Shown here in pieces: positions 47,480 through 58,299 of a stretch of DNA of 64,000 nt. A model generated the notes under the pieces. That model was not told the origin of the DNA and did not search any database. It saw only the letters and a program-made list of their open reading frames with translations. The stretch spans positions 1-64,000 of the forward strand of contig JAKSZP010007880.1 in NCBI GenBank assembly GCA_022478985.1, given 5' to 3'. The DNA is from Massospora cicadina. Lineage: Eukaryota; Entomophthoromycota; Entomophthoromycetes; Entomophthorales; Entomophthoraceae. The first letter of the stretch is position 1, and every line of letters begins with the position of its first letter. A program made the translations under genes and the position numbers.

Positions 47480-48430
47480 GGTCCTAACCAGGATATAACT
47501 TGTTATGCTGATCATCAGGGCAGTGGTGATAGGATAGTACAAGGCCCTCAATGTAGAATAGAGGGAGAGTGGGGTGCTTGACATTTATTTGAGTAGTTAC
47601 CTTGGTATTAGTGACGATCTTTTGTTTATCTAGCACTTGCAACCTAATTAATTCATTGGCTAGCACTCCCATCTAAATTTAAGAAGCATCAGGAGCAGTA
47701 GATTTTAGCAAGGTCTGGACGCTTCTAAGCAGTTGAGGCTTCCTACCACAAAATGCCTGAAATGGAAGCATTTTAATCACTCAATAGTAGCTGATCCAAT
47801 AGGCTTTTATCGCGAATGTCAGGCAGTGATTCCATTGCATGGTATCTATGGCAAACATTTTATGAAAGATAGAGACCAGGGTTCCATTTGACTTCTCAAA
47901 CACACAGTTTGTTGATGGGTTATAAGGTGCAGTAAAATACTGGTTAGTATCAAAGAGGGAGGTTAATTCTTAGAAAACTTGGGAAGTGAAATTCTGTACA
48001 TTGTTCAATAAAAGAACTCTGAGGGCACCATGTTAATTGAAAATGGAGCAAAAAAGAATTAAGCAGTAGCCTTGGCGGTTGCAGAAGTTACTGAGATGGA
48101 CTCACCCCCATTGGTGAGATAGTCAATGGCTAGGATGATATAGCAATGACCATGGACACCTGTGGACAGAGCTCTATAACATCCATGCTAATGATGTCAA
48201 AATGACATGGATGTGGTAACAATTTCATGCCAAAAGTAGGTTTTGGCTGGTCTTAAGATTTGCACATCAAACATGCATCTAAATCCTCTTTATTAGTATA
48301 GAGCATTTGGGCCCAGTAACATTGTTTCCTTAGCCACTCATGGGTTTTATTTTGACTGCCCTGTGTCCTACCAGAAATTACCCTTCTAGGATAACTTCAG
48401 TCCTTAAGGAGGGTCGTAGAAAGGGATACA
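47480..48430 (-). pseudogene. Gy4 integrase
   Basis: An open piece at 47,484-47,672 (LIRLQVLDKQKIVTNTKVTT) near the C-terminus and broken core sequence at 47,700-48,300 occupy the integrase slot between RNase H and the polypurine tract. I could not read all catalytic residues, so the call rests on position as much as on motifs. Confidence 0.55.
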
Positions 48431-48445
48431 TTTCCCAGAAACTTC

Positions 48446-48930
48446 TTATACAACATGCCATCGTTTAATTGTATTCTGAGGCATATAGCATAACGCCTTC
48501 ATTGTTTCCAGGGGCTCTAGTTCCCATCGTTCCAGACATTTAATCAAATCATACAGGCGGTCTTCTTCAGGTAATAATACATCGAGGGTCAGAATCCTAG
48601 ATAGTCTGTATGCATTTTGATGAGTTTTGCCAACCTGATGCACTATCAAATCGTAGCTCTGTAGCTGGAGGGCTCACCTGGCTAATTGACCAAAAGATAT
48701 TTCATCTTCTGGAGCCACCTTAAGTACATGTGGTCGGTGTCAATAGTGAAATGGTTCATATATAAGTAAGGCGTTTAGTGTTTGACTACAAAATACCACT
48801 AAACATTCACTTTTGGTAATGCTGTAGTTCCAATTGGCTTCAGAAAATGTTTTGATGAAATAAGATATAAGTCAGCCAGCTTGTTGCTTATACATTTGGG
48901 CCAAGATAACCCCTAAAGGTAAGTTGCTAG
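48446..48930 (-). pseudogene. Gy4 RNase H
   Basis: The end of the domain is clear: VHQVGKTHQNAYRLSRI at about 48,590-48,640 corresponds to HxxGKxHxNADxLSR (Asp changed to Tyr). Upstream remnants to 48,930 are frame-shifted. Confidence 0.65.
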
Positions 48931-48955
48931 CATCCATAAACAATATAAATATTGG

Positions 48956-49800
48956 TCAAAATTTTGGGTGGATCAAAAAAGGATGTGAGATGAGGGCAGT
49001 CCTAAGGATATTGAAAGACTGATCCTGTCTGGGGCTCCATTGATAGGTACATTCTTGTATTGTAAATATTATTAGGCTCAACCAGGTCTGTAAACTGGGT
49101 ATGAATTGTCTATAATACCATACGATACCTAGAAACACAAAAATGTCCCAATGGTTCTGGGGCGGCGTCATTTTCTCTCAGGCGGCAATTTTATATGGAA
49201 AAGGCTGAATCTCTTGCCTAGTGACCTTGTGTCCTAGGGACTCCACTTCAGATTGGAAGAAGGAGCATTTGGAGCAGTTGAGCTTTAAGTAAGCTCCTTT
49301 GAGGCAATCAAAAACTGTTAAAGATGGACTAAGCGATCTTTTAAAGTCTTAGAGAAAACATACATATCATCAAGGTAGACAAGGATGAAAGACATCTTTA
49401 GATCACCTAAGAGCCCAACATAACTCTCTGGAAGATGGAAGAGGCGTTACAGAGCCCCTGCGGCATTCAGGTCAGTTTAAAAAGCCCTTCGTTAGCAATA
49501 AGAGAACATTTGTATTTGTCCTTAGGAGCCAACCTGATTTGCCAGTGACCGCTGGCAAGATCCATAGCAGAAAAGTATTGGGCCCATACTAGGAGCTAGA
49601 GGGAATCAAGAATCTGTGGAAGGGGTAGCTATCTTTTCGCGTTATGGCTTTGAGCTTACAATAAATTACTATTTCATGATGGCTCCCATCTTATTTTTAA
49701 ATAAAAGCAGAAGAGGACATACCCAAGGACATTGGGAGGGTGCTAACAACCCAGAGGTCAGGAGCTTTTTGAAGTTGGTTGTGACCTGAGCCTCTTTCAC
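48956..49800 (-). pseudogene. Gy4 reverse transcriptase with intact YLDD
   Basis: LVYLDDMYVFSKT lies at about 49,350-49,383 (YLDD codons 49,366-49,377). The thumb/connection block at 48,956-49,171 reads FLGIVWYYRQFIPSLQTW and later ALISHPFLIHPKF. An acidic linker, LLMEHSDLFSTSTYDF, at about 49,890-49,940 precedes the domain, as usual in gypsy pol. Confidence 0.85.
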
Positions 49801-49999
49801 TTTGCTCTATTGGTAAGGCATGAGAAGATTATTTGAGCATTCACCATTTCCACATTATGCACAACCCCTTTCATCTTGCTAAAGTCATATGTGGATGTGG
49901 AAAATAGGTCAGAATGTTCCATTAAGAGCTCATCGACTTTCCTCCCTTGTTCTAAGGCAAGGTCTTCTTCAATGAAGGTGGTAGCTAGGGCTAAAGTGG

Positions 50000-50310
50000 G
50001 AGGTTCTAATAAACCAAAGTTAAGGAGTTTCAAACCATGAACACCAATTATGTCTTCGATTGGTACTAACTTTAGGTAGGCAATCGGCGTAATAAACCCA
50101 ATGGTTTGGTATTTGGAGTTATGTTATCTAGCAGTACCTAAATTGAGCCAGCGTAAGCGGGGTTGATAATACCCCGGCAGGTCAAGACCTCCTTCAAGAT
50201 GGATTTTAAGCCTAAAAAATTTCTAATGGACGTCTGGCTGGTATGTTCACATGAATCCGGGTATCCACTAAATCTATGACTCTGAAAATTACCTTGGGTT
50301 TGGGTGAATA
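50000..50310 (-). pseudogene. Gy4 dUTPase-like segment
   Basis: Three minus-strand frames read consecutively: VIDLVDTRIHVNIP near 50,240-50,282 (LVDTGIxVxIP strand), CRGIINPAYAGSI near 50,145-50,180 followed after a stop by VLLDNITPNT (motif III and next strand), and GFITPIAYLKLVPIEDI near 50,050-50,100 (motif IV region). Motif II is not recognisable. This is the best motif III among the five copies. It lies between the protease end (DNPFYDLLLKTQ near 50,540) and the linker to RT. Confidence 0.65.
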
Positions 50311-50399
50311 AACAAGTATCCATTTCATGCCATCCACTACGTGGAAAGGTAGTTTTACTCTTGATAATCAGACGTGGTAATCTAGTTGGTATTCCACCT

Positions 50400-50700
50400 A
50401 TTGGTCTCCAGCAAACATTTCTATGCCTTCACATGTTCCTTTCTGTCCCTGGATGTCTCAGTTACCAAGGGTATGCGGGTGCCAAGCAATGTTAGGAATC
50501 CTTCTGTGTAGTGAATGATAGCACCATATTATCAGAGCTTTTGGGTTTTCAGCAATAAGTCATAGAAAGGGTTGTCCAGAGCTTTGGATTCAGCGATTTA
50601 GTGTACTGGACAGAACTGGAGGGGGAGTGCAGGATAGGTTCTTATGGAGCAGGTGCATCAAGGACTGGTGGTACCATACTCAATGTTATGGAGCAAATCA
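50400..50700 (-). pseudogene. Gy4 protease, C-terminal part
   Basis: DNPFYDLLLKTQKL near 50,540 and YGAIIHYTEGF with GTRIPLVT near 50,480 resemble the LLGNPFL...W....I block that ends gypsy proteases. The catalytic DTG was not located. Confidence 0.45.
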
Positions 50701-50878
50701 GACGCTATCTTATATTTTTTCATAAATTTTGAGAAGATATGTTCACTGGAGATCTGCTATCTACTACGCTGAGCACTGAGACTTTGTGAATCTTAATTGC
50801 AACTTGAGTGACAGAAATATCAAATTGGGGTGGAAGGGTGAGAAATATTGGTGACTCGTCATAAAAATAGTCAGAATC

Positions 50879-50900
50879 AATTAATTAATTAATTAATTAT
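50879..50900. repeat. (TTAA)n microsatellite
   Basis: Five to six perfect TTAA units within the Gy4 gag region. Confidence 0.9.
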
Positions 50901-53093
50901 CACTGATGTTTGATTCATGGTTTGAGGTTCTCCAATAGTGACCTCAGTGGGAATTTCAGTCTTGATTACAGGCATATTGGGGGAGGTGTCAGCACAAAGA
51001 GCATCAGCCTTTATACTGACCTCTCTTTTCCCAACAATACACATTCTGCCTCTTCCGCTTGACCTTTGCAGCATTCCTCCTTAGTGTTGACGGCCTTTAT
51101 AGGTATAGCATGTGAAAATTCTTTATTCTTGGCCTCCAGTGCATACACTCTGGGTCTAGTCAAAGGTTGAGCCATAGAAGGGTACTTGATTATAATGGAT
51201 GGATGAATCTCTTTAAGCATCTCCTTGATGTTGCGGATGCAAGATAAGTTTTGCTTAATTACAGCTTATGAAGTTGAACTTTGGGCCACGCTGCAAGGTC
51301 ATAAAGGATGGCAGTGGTAAAGTCATCTAGAGTGGCACAATTGAAGTAACTAGGTGTTGTGTATTAGTATAAAAACAACATGAAAAGTCTGGGCTTTTCT
51401 CTTATGTTGAGGAGAATAGCCATGAATGCTTTATTTTGACTAAGGAGGGTCTGATCAGAGCCAAATCCTTGTACAGCGCGGTCTTGACTTAAACCAAGGT
51501 CTGAAATTCCCAAAAGGTGATGGGCCATAAGTTCCTGAGCTTCCCCACATAGTCAAGAATGGATATGCTTGACTTTTTGGTGATTGGTTGCCTCTTCCAT
51601 AGCGCTTTTATAGGAGTTTAAAAAGGATAAAATGCTTTCTTGGCCTGGCATGAACCTTTATTTAAAGCTGAGATTAAAAGCCAACCCAATTGGCGTAAAA
51701 AGGAAAATAATGCCAATATTGTTAACCTGGCTAGACTCAGTAGATTTATATTTGGCATAAGCATGAGGGCTTGATGATCAATTTTTTTCAAATATTCTCT
51801 AAAATTCTGCAACTCATTCCAGAACAAGTTGAGCGTGCAGGCGTTGGCCTTCTGATTTAGTTGGTATTTCAAAACCAGGATTTCAGACTCACAGAAACTG
51901 ACACAAGCACCAAGATCTTTAGATTGTATTTTTATCTTCTCAAGGCGTTTATCAGTAAAGTCCATGAATTCTCGGACATTCTCCAGCTTAAAATTAAGGG
52001 CTCCCAAGATATTGCCGATATTGTTGGGCGTCCATCCAGATGAACTCCATATCTGCAATCAATAATCTCAATTTGCTTCTGTAGGACTTTTAGCTTCTTG
52101 ATTGTTTCGTCATGTCAAGGGTCCTCATGAAAGTTCAGCCTTAGGAGAATGTGACCTAGGAGGCCCAGGGGAGCCTGGGAGCCCTTGGGAGCCAGGTTGC
52201 CCTTCAGCCCCACAAAGCCGTGGGGCCCTTTGGGACCCTTGAGACCCTCCAGACCCCATGCCCTTGGGGCCCTTCGATCACTGTGTCTCCTCAGCGCTGG
52301 AGCTGCTCAAGCAGGGCCTCTACGCGACTCAATTGTTGGATAAGATAGATTCCAAAGATTGAGTTAGGCCAGCAACCTCTGAAGCAGCATTTTTGGACGT
52401 AATCATGTACTTCAGAGAATACACCCTGCAGTCATTGAGTAAGGTAAGTATCCATATACCCTGCGACCCGGATTCTAGCAAGGCGGTTTGGCCTTTGGCA
52501 TCGTTGATAAGGCAGTGGCTGTCCTAAATAGTTTCCCAATTATTGCAAACATATGCAGAGGCAGCTTTGTAAATTTTGACCAGGTGATTGAGGCTTTGAA
52601 TTGATTCTAGCTGGCGTAATTTTTTTAATGATGAAGAACACAACCTGGAGTAGGTGTTAGAGTTCAGGATGGACAAACTTTTAAAGGTAGGGATTTACTC
52701 CACTCAGCAACTCATTCTCTGCTAAGGCAGCCAAGTTATAGAGATGTCACATAAAGGAATGGGCTGCAGAAGCTTGAAAATTACTATTATGGGTCCCAGT
52801 GAAGTAGATCTTATCAAAGAGTTGCCAGATCATATCAGCTAGATATATAGTTTGAAGGTAGTATTAACTATAGTTTGGTAATTAAAGGCTGAATTAAAAA
52901 ATAACTCAGAATTCCACGCTTTCAGGTAGAATGGGTTGTACCTCAAATTGTGAATTATTAACCCATCTAGTAATTCTTCTCTCCCCAATGGGAAGAGGGG
53001 ATCCGTTATCAAGGTTTTTTTCCATGTTTTATTATTGACATTTTCATTGTTTACAGATTGGGTAGCCATGTATTGAGCACCAGGTTTCAACAT
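50880..53093 (-). pseudogene. Gy4 gag region with coiled coil
   Basis: Starts just inside the 5' LTR (MATQSVNNENVNNK near 53,060). The middle holds coiled-coil-like pieces: 51,618-52,058 (FTDKRLEKIKIQSKDL and LKYQLNQKANACTL) and LSRVEALLEQLQR-type residues near 52,310. A collagen-like tract follows at 52,150-52,290. Near 51,120-51,150 RPRVYALEAKN resembles the block before protease in many gypsy gags. No CCHC knuckle was identified. Gag forms the particle and packages RNA. Confidence 0.6.
52150..52290 (-). other. Collagen-like Gly-X-Y tract in Gy4 gag
   Basis: A GC-rich patch in an AT-rich element. One minus-strand frame reads GAEGQPGSQGLPGSPGPP, six consecutive Gly-X-Y triplets with Pro at Y. 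Upstream in the same frame, GPKGMG and GGSQGSQ continue it with disruptions. A second frame also gives Gly at every third position (GLKGPKGPHGFVGLKG). A coiled-coil segment lies just N-terminal, as in trimeric collagen-like proteins. Role unknown; trimerisation is inference. Confidence 0.65.
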
Positions 53094-53095
53094 TT

Positions 53096-53699
53096 TGCTA
53101 GAAAAACTGAATTTAAAAACTGGGTGCTCAGAGCCATATGAACAGATTTTGGGAATGGTCTTTGGGATGGCTAGGCTCTTCAGGAATCGCTAAAGAGAAG
53201 CAATGGCATAGCACTTTTTTATTCTTCAGGGTCCGGTATTATGCACTGTCCCAGGATACAATACCTCTTATTGTAACTACACAAAGAGAAATAGGAAAAA
53301 TTTGTTAAGGAATAAATGGTAAACCTTATCTTTTGACGATTTTGATATATATAGGATGAGTAGAGGCCTTGTGACGGATGGGGCGTTCCAGTCTCCTTTG
53401 TTCAGTAACTTATTTCTAATCTAGTATGTGAGTTAAGCCATGTTCTTTCTCTTGGATTGACTTAAGATTGATGACCTCGCATTGTACTATGGCGCCCATG
53501 GTAACCACTGGCGTCAAGCTAGAGTCTTATTATGTAATAAATTTTAATCTCATTCATTACTTATTGCTCAGTTAGGAGCAAATGTTTATTAGTTGATGAT
53601 CCATCCGATTCTGGAAGGCTCAAACCTGTCAGTGGATTATGACCATTTGACAGCCTGATACTGAGATGATTCAGGTCATCAGGACTATGAACTCTGACA
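53096..53699 (-). repeat. Gy4 5' LTR
   Basis: 604 bp; TGTCAGAGTTC at the minus-strand start and TTCTAGCA at the end. Matches the two halves of the 3' LTR. Confidence 0.85.
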
Positions 53700-53999
53700 C
53701 TGTCAACAAACTAGAAGTTTTCATGTGTGTCAGAAGTAATCAGACATGAAGAATTTTAACTTGCTCAGTAACTAGAGGCTATGCATACTGATGTCCTCAT
53801 CAATGAGGAAAATCCTCATCTTGACAGACTTCAACCCCATGCCGCTGACGCCCCAATAAAATTTTGTCTGCCCTCTCGCATGTCCAATTTACTCTGGATG
53901 AGATCCCCTTGGCCCCCTTCCCCATCTGATATGGCGTCTTAGGCTATTAGCCAAGGTTCCATATTATAATTTTTTATTAAAAATAATCCCTTTATTTGG
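53700..53999 (+). other. Coding-like stretch of unknown origin
   Basis: A plus frame from about 53,789 reads DVLINEENPHLDRLQPHAAD and goes on open to about 53,940. No family recognised; it lies between Gy4 and Gy5. Confidence 0.3.
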
Positions 54000-54000
54000 C

Positions 54001-55600
54001 TTACCAAAAATAAAAATGTGTGGATGTTCCCTCTTTTAGGATGAACCCAACTAGTTTTAAAAGTGACTTAAGAAAATATTTCTGGTGCTGCGAGTGGATT
54101 TGGTTATATGTGATGTGAGTATTTTTGTCCTTTATAGAGTATTTAGTTCCTCTAGTCATGACAATAATTGCAGGTCCTGTCAAAACATCATGTAACTTAT
54201 AATGTTGTCCTATGAGAATATGGTAGAATATCTCTTTCTGTCCCACTTAAATATGGGCAACTTAGGTCTATAGTCTCTATCTTTAGTGCTCACCTTAGGT
54301 GAAATTATAAAGTTACTACTGGCGTTAAGCTGAATCTTAGCTAACATATTTGTTAAAACTTTCTGGTATCTTTTAGGGTGTAGATTTTTTTAACTGCGTC
54401 CATTACTGAGGCTAACAAGTTCAGTAACATGGCTGTCAGGACTTTAGGGGAGAAAATCCAACCCAGACCCTATTAATCAGGGCCTCAAAGCCCCCAGCGA
54501 GTTAAGAGGCCATTAAGGCCCAAGATAAATCTAAAAACGGAAAAGAGATAGGTGCGAAATAGTGAATTTATTAAAATGATCCTCAAAGTATCTATAGAAC
54601 CTTGATAGATTGGGAACGATCAAATTTGGCATTGATTGTCAAAGCTGAGGGAAACAAATAATACTTGGGGAATGAATGCGTCCTAAGCATAAGTCGCCAG
54701 TGTGCCCGAAAGGGTTAATTGATTGTGTTGACGTCAGAATGTAATTCCCCACAGCCCAATTGATTAGTTGGCATCCTTGGCATTAGTCGCCAGTGACATT
54801 TTTACTACTAATTTTATTATTGGGGTCAATCCTTGAAACTTCAGATTGGGCTTAACTCAAATTAATGGGGAGCCTAATCTGGCATCTACCCATAGGTGGG
54901 TTGCGACCCTTAGTCAGGGCTTCCCCCAATAAAGGGAGAATCCCAACAGCAGCTTCTCTTCCATATAGTGCTTTAAATGGTGACATCTGATAGCTTTGTG
55001 GTAGCTCAACTGGTAAGAAAAGGGATGATGGCAACAAAATTTCTCAATTTGAACCATGGTTGAATTTAATCTTCTTTAATTGATGCAATAGTTACTTTGC
55101 TTTTTCCAAACTTCCATTGATAAAGGGTGTATATGCTGTAGGAAACTGCTGCTTGACTCCCATTAAGTCCATCAGTTTCTCACAATATCTGAGATGAGCT
55201 AGCTAATTGCGAGAAAAAGTATCTAAGGGCATCCCTTTGGAGTAATTACCTGGGTTATAGAAATATCGCAGTAAATCTGGAGGTAAACGCCTTGACTGCA
55301 AACTCTCTACCCACTTGGTTAAGTGATATTTTGAAACACTTATAAACTAATTCCCACTGAATGATTTTGGAAATAACTTGAAAAAAAAATGAAGACGTTA
55401 TTAAAGGGTGCATTTAGAGGGACATACTGAAACTAAAAAATTTTTGGGAAGTGGCTTGTAATTAGCTCATTCAAAACAGAGCTCCAGAGCCTAAATGACA
55501 TCATCTAGCATTGTCTCCCAGTAATATCTCTCATTAAAATGCTGGGATTTCTTCTGTAGCCTTTTATAGCCTACTTGACAGTATCCTTCAATGATTATTA
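54001..55600 (-). pseudogene. Gy5 integrase
   Basis: SYQMSPFKALYGREA near 54,950-54,995 is the conserved block after the catalytic core (TGxSPFExxYGRxP). The 54,001-54,246 frame reads LTGPAIIVMTRGTKYSIKDK and then QIHSQHQKYF, the GPY/F module with its VHxxHLKxF strand. The core and finger between 55,000 and 55,600 are too broken to read. Confidence 0.7.
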
Positions 55601-55999
55601 CTATTAATATATTAATCTTCATATAGGATAACTATTTCACATTTAAAAGTTTCTCCAACTGTCCATCTATCAAACTTGGTGCTACTGAACAGTTCCTCAG
55701 GATTTTCTTTACTGCATCGTCTTCTTCCCATTTTACTTTGGGTCTTCCAATAGTTGATAAAGACTGTCACTATTGGGTGCTTGCAAGTGGGAAATGGGTA
55801 AAACTGACAAGCCACCTTCATTCAGGTGCTTCTCCTAATCCTGGTTCAGGATCTCAAAATGCAACTTTACAGCTGAATGGATCATCTCAAAAAAAATTTT
55901 CACCTGAGAAAACAAGTTTATCCACCATTTTAGCGAGGAGTTGTACATAATAATCTTAAAGTGTACAATATAAACGTAAGGTCAAAAGTAGCATATAGC

Positions 56000-57080
56000 T
56001 TTGGCCATAACAAGTCTCTTGTACTCTTTAATCATATAGTTGCGCTCAGCTTTGTTAAATGTCTTTAAGTTGAACTCTATAGGGTGATCTAATTCTTCAT
56101 TGCTTAACTAAACTAAGAAGGCGTCCATACCCACGTTGCTGGGCTGGTGAATAAGTAGAAGGCCTTCATAAATCTCTGAAAATATCAAAATTAGGCTTCC
56201 ATCAACTTCTGCTTGAGTTGGGTGAAGGTATCTTATTATACTTGTCCCAAACTAAACTGCACTACTTTGTTATCTAGGCTCATGAGTGGTCTAAGTAGTT
56301 TGAAAAGTTTAGAATGGATTAGTGGCAGTATTCTATCATGATAAAGAACACCTGGACATCTCTCATTCACTTGAGGGAACTCATCCTAACAATAGATTTG
56401 ACCTTCCCTTTATGGGGCTTGATTCCCCTTTGATTTAAGTTTTTTTGATTAAGGAATGCTGCTTGACTTTTTATAAAATAGGAGCTTATATTTCTTTATC
56501 CTAAGGTTGTCCTTTCTCAGGTGGGTAAAAACTTTCTTTAGGTGCTTCAGATGATCCTTAAAGTTCTTGCAGAACGGATTGATGTTGTATAAAAAAATGG
56601 GCACACTTGACATCTTTGTCTCTGAAAACTTTGATCCATTACTTGGTGGAATGTAGCTAGGGCGTTGCACAGCGCTGTGGCATACGTGTTGGTCTATACA
56701 GTTTCTGTATAGATATTAGCTCACACTTCTCCTGGCCTTCTGACAACATCTCCCTATGCCAGTATTCTCTTTTCAGGTCCATTTATGAGAAGTAGCGTGA
56801 CCCACCATAGTATCAATGCATTGTTAATGAGAGGTAGCGGTTACAATAATTTCTTACTCAGGTTGCTAAGTTTTCTGTAATCCATGGCTATTTGGTGGGT
56901 TTGCTTCTTCTGCACAAGTAAAATGACGACGCCTAAGGACCCTTATAGGGGTACTAAGACTGCATTCATAAATTGAGGCACTATTTAAAGCTGAAATTTT
57001 TGCTCTTGGATTGGTAGTAAGGCTTTGATTGGAATGGTTTAGGACTTCCAGTTATAATCTTGTAGACTTCTACCTAGTAA
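56000..57080 (-). pseudogene. Gy5 reverse transcriptase and RNase H start
   Basis: The 56,449-56,670 frame includes PIFLYNINPF, occupying the YxDD position with both Asp replaced, then DHLKHLKKVFTHLRKDNLRI and KKYKLLFYKK (thumb blocks). Shifted frames around 56,650 give the ATFHQ block. Lower coordinates (56,000-56,400) hold RNase H remnants. Confidence 0.7.
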
Positions 57081-57169
57081 AAACCACAATTGTTGGGTCT
57101 GCTGCTAAAATTACTTAGATGTTCTGTTAAGAGTTTATTTAAGTCTTGTTCTTCTTGTATAGTTGGCTC

Positions 57170-57520
57170 TTGTAGCCCAAATTTCTTAATGCAAGAAAGG
57201 GCGTATAACTGATTCAATAATATCATAGAGGTACTTTTTGCTTTGGCTATGGTTTGACCCTTTTCAATCTTAAAAGTGTTCTTGACAATGTTCCAAAGAT
57301 AGACTTTAATTTCTCTTTATATGTTACATTCTAAAGTTCAAGTACTAATCTAGGTTCCATGTCTAAAACACCTTTGGGACAGTAGATCTTGAGTATTATC
57401 TATTCCAGTATACTAGCACTGATTTTGACCAGCATATCCTTCTGATCTTTAGGCTGTAGAGCTATCTTTAAGATAGTACATAAGGGCAAATCGGACTCAA
57501 ATTCACTGTTGGTGGTAGCT
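57170..57520 (-). pseudogene. Gy5 dUTPase-like segment
   Basis: Minus-strand reading over two frames: SDLPLCTILKIALQPKDQ near 57,470 (motif I and the ITLxP strand), CPKGVLDMEPRLVLEL near 57,375 (IPxGxYGxIxPRSGLA, motif II), NVTYKEKL and KVYLWN near 57,300 (motif III: GVIDxxYxGEIKVxLxN), and FKIEKGQTIAKA near 57,265 (motif IV: FxIxxGDRIAQ). EPTIQEEQDLNKLLTEH near 57,150 then leads to RT. This is the most complete set of dUTPase motifs in the window, with key Asp residues partly replaced. Confidence 0.65.
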
Positions 57521-57649
57521 ACGTTGTTCCTTCATCTTAAGGGTATGACTAACTGGTAAGTTATATGATCATTTTCAATTAGGCATTATCTTAATCTGAT
57601 CTAAGTTAATCGTGGAATTTGGACTTTTAAATGCAATTCTGTTTTTTTA

Positions 57650-58080
57650 GTACTAGATGGTAATGCAATTCTGTTTTAATTAACTTATATTTTTAGAGAT
57701 GTTATTGTAGCTCCCCTTTGATCATATGGCGCAGGATCTCTTGACAATACATCTATGAGTTTATCAAGATCTAAAATTTTAAATATTAATAGCAAAGCCA
57801 GAACTTTATCAAACTTTTTGGTTTGTTTCTCTCATTATGCCTTGTGCTAAATTCCATGAATCTTCATATAAAAGCATCCATAAGATAAATAAATCTTACA
57901 TTGAAATCCTACGTCATTTTTAGGCTCACCTCATGTGATCACTTTTTACATTAATATAAGCATTATGGTCTTAATTTTAGTTTTTTTCCTTGGCACCTAT
58001 GCCAAACCCCTATTAGTTGGGTTCATGTGCTGTTGACCTTCTATTATGCTCAGGCGATGAAGCAGATAGTGCATGTTATA
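57650..58080 (+). repeat. Retrotransposon 5'-end-like repeat, copy 1
   Basis: Aligns with 59,226-59,640. Shared: CTATGCCAAACCCC.ATTAGTT, TATGGTCTTAATTTT.GTTTTT and AAGCATCCATAA. The coding start that follows (AVDLLLCSGDEAD near 58,030-58,070) matches ADDLLMRFGNEVD of copy 2. Continues to about 58,300 as an unrecognised frame (AAKIFAALPPPIQPYSG). Confidence 0.55.
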
Positions 58081-58299
58081 TTATTTTGAGATCCACATTT
58101 TCTTGTGCCCTACTGAGTATCAACGTCCCAAATACGCTAGCTGCCAAGATTTTCGCTGCGCTCCCACCTCCCATCCAACCCTACAGTGGGCTGCACACAC
58201 CATAAAGATATTCTCTTTCAGTGCCCCACAACGTGTGACTTCTAATTTGCGCCTACCATTCTGTCTGCCATGGCTGTGCCCTCTGTATGTAGCCTGGAA

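Larger units (their letters stand above)
45853..53699 (-). mobile_element. Gy4: Ty3/gypsy element with dUTPase-like and collagen-like parts
   Basis: Minus-strand element with a 5' LTR at 53,096-53,699 and a 3' LTR at 45,853-47,348 that is enlarged by an 885-bp insertion. Order from right: gag with coiled coil and collagen-like tract, protease, dUTPase-like segment, RT, RNase H, integrase, polypurine tract. RT keeps YLDD, the only intact YxDD block among the gypsy elements in the window. Stops and shifts still occur in every part. Confidence 0.85.
54000..57560 (-). mobile_element. Gy5: Ty3/gypsy pol remnant, LTRs not found
   Basis: Minus-strand order: dUTPase-like segment (57,170-57,520), RT, RNase H, integrase with GPY/F end (54,001-54,246). 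No LTR pair was found, and gag is replaced by an unrelated plus-strand repeat from 57,650, so the element is probably truncated. Frames are heavily broken. Confidence 0.75.

Noticed and set aside
52140..52330. GC-rich patch taken as contamination or a captured host collagen gene
   Set aside because: Nothing in the flanks marks a junction, and the coiled-coil and Ser/Pro-rich neighbours read on in the same strand, so it is kept as part of the Gy4 gag region.
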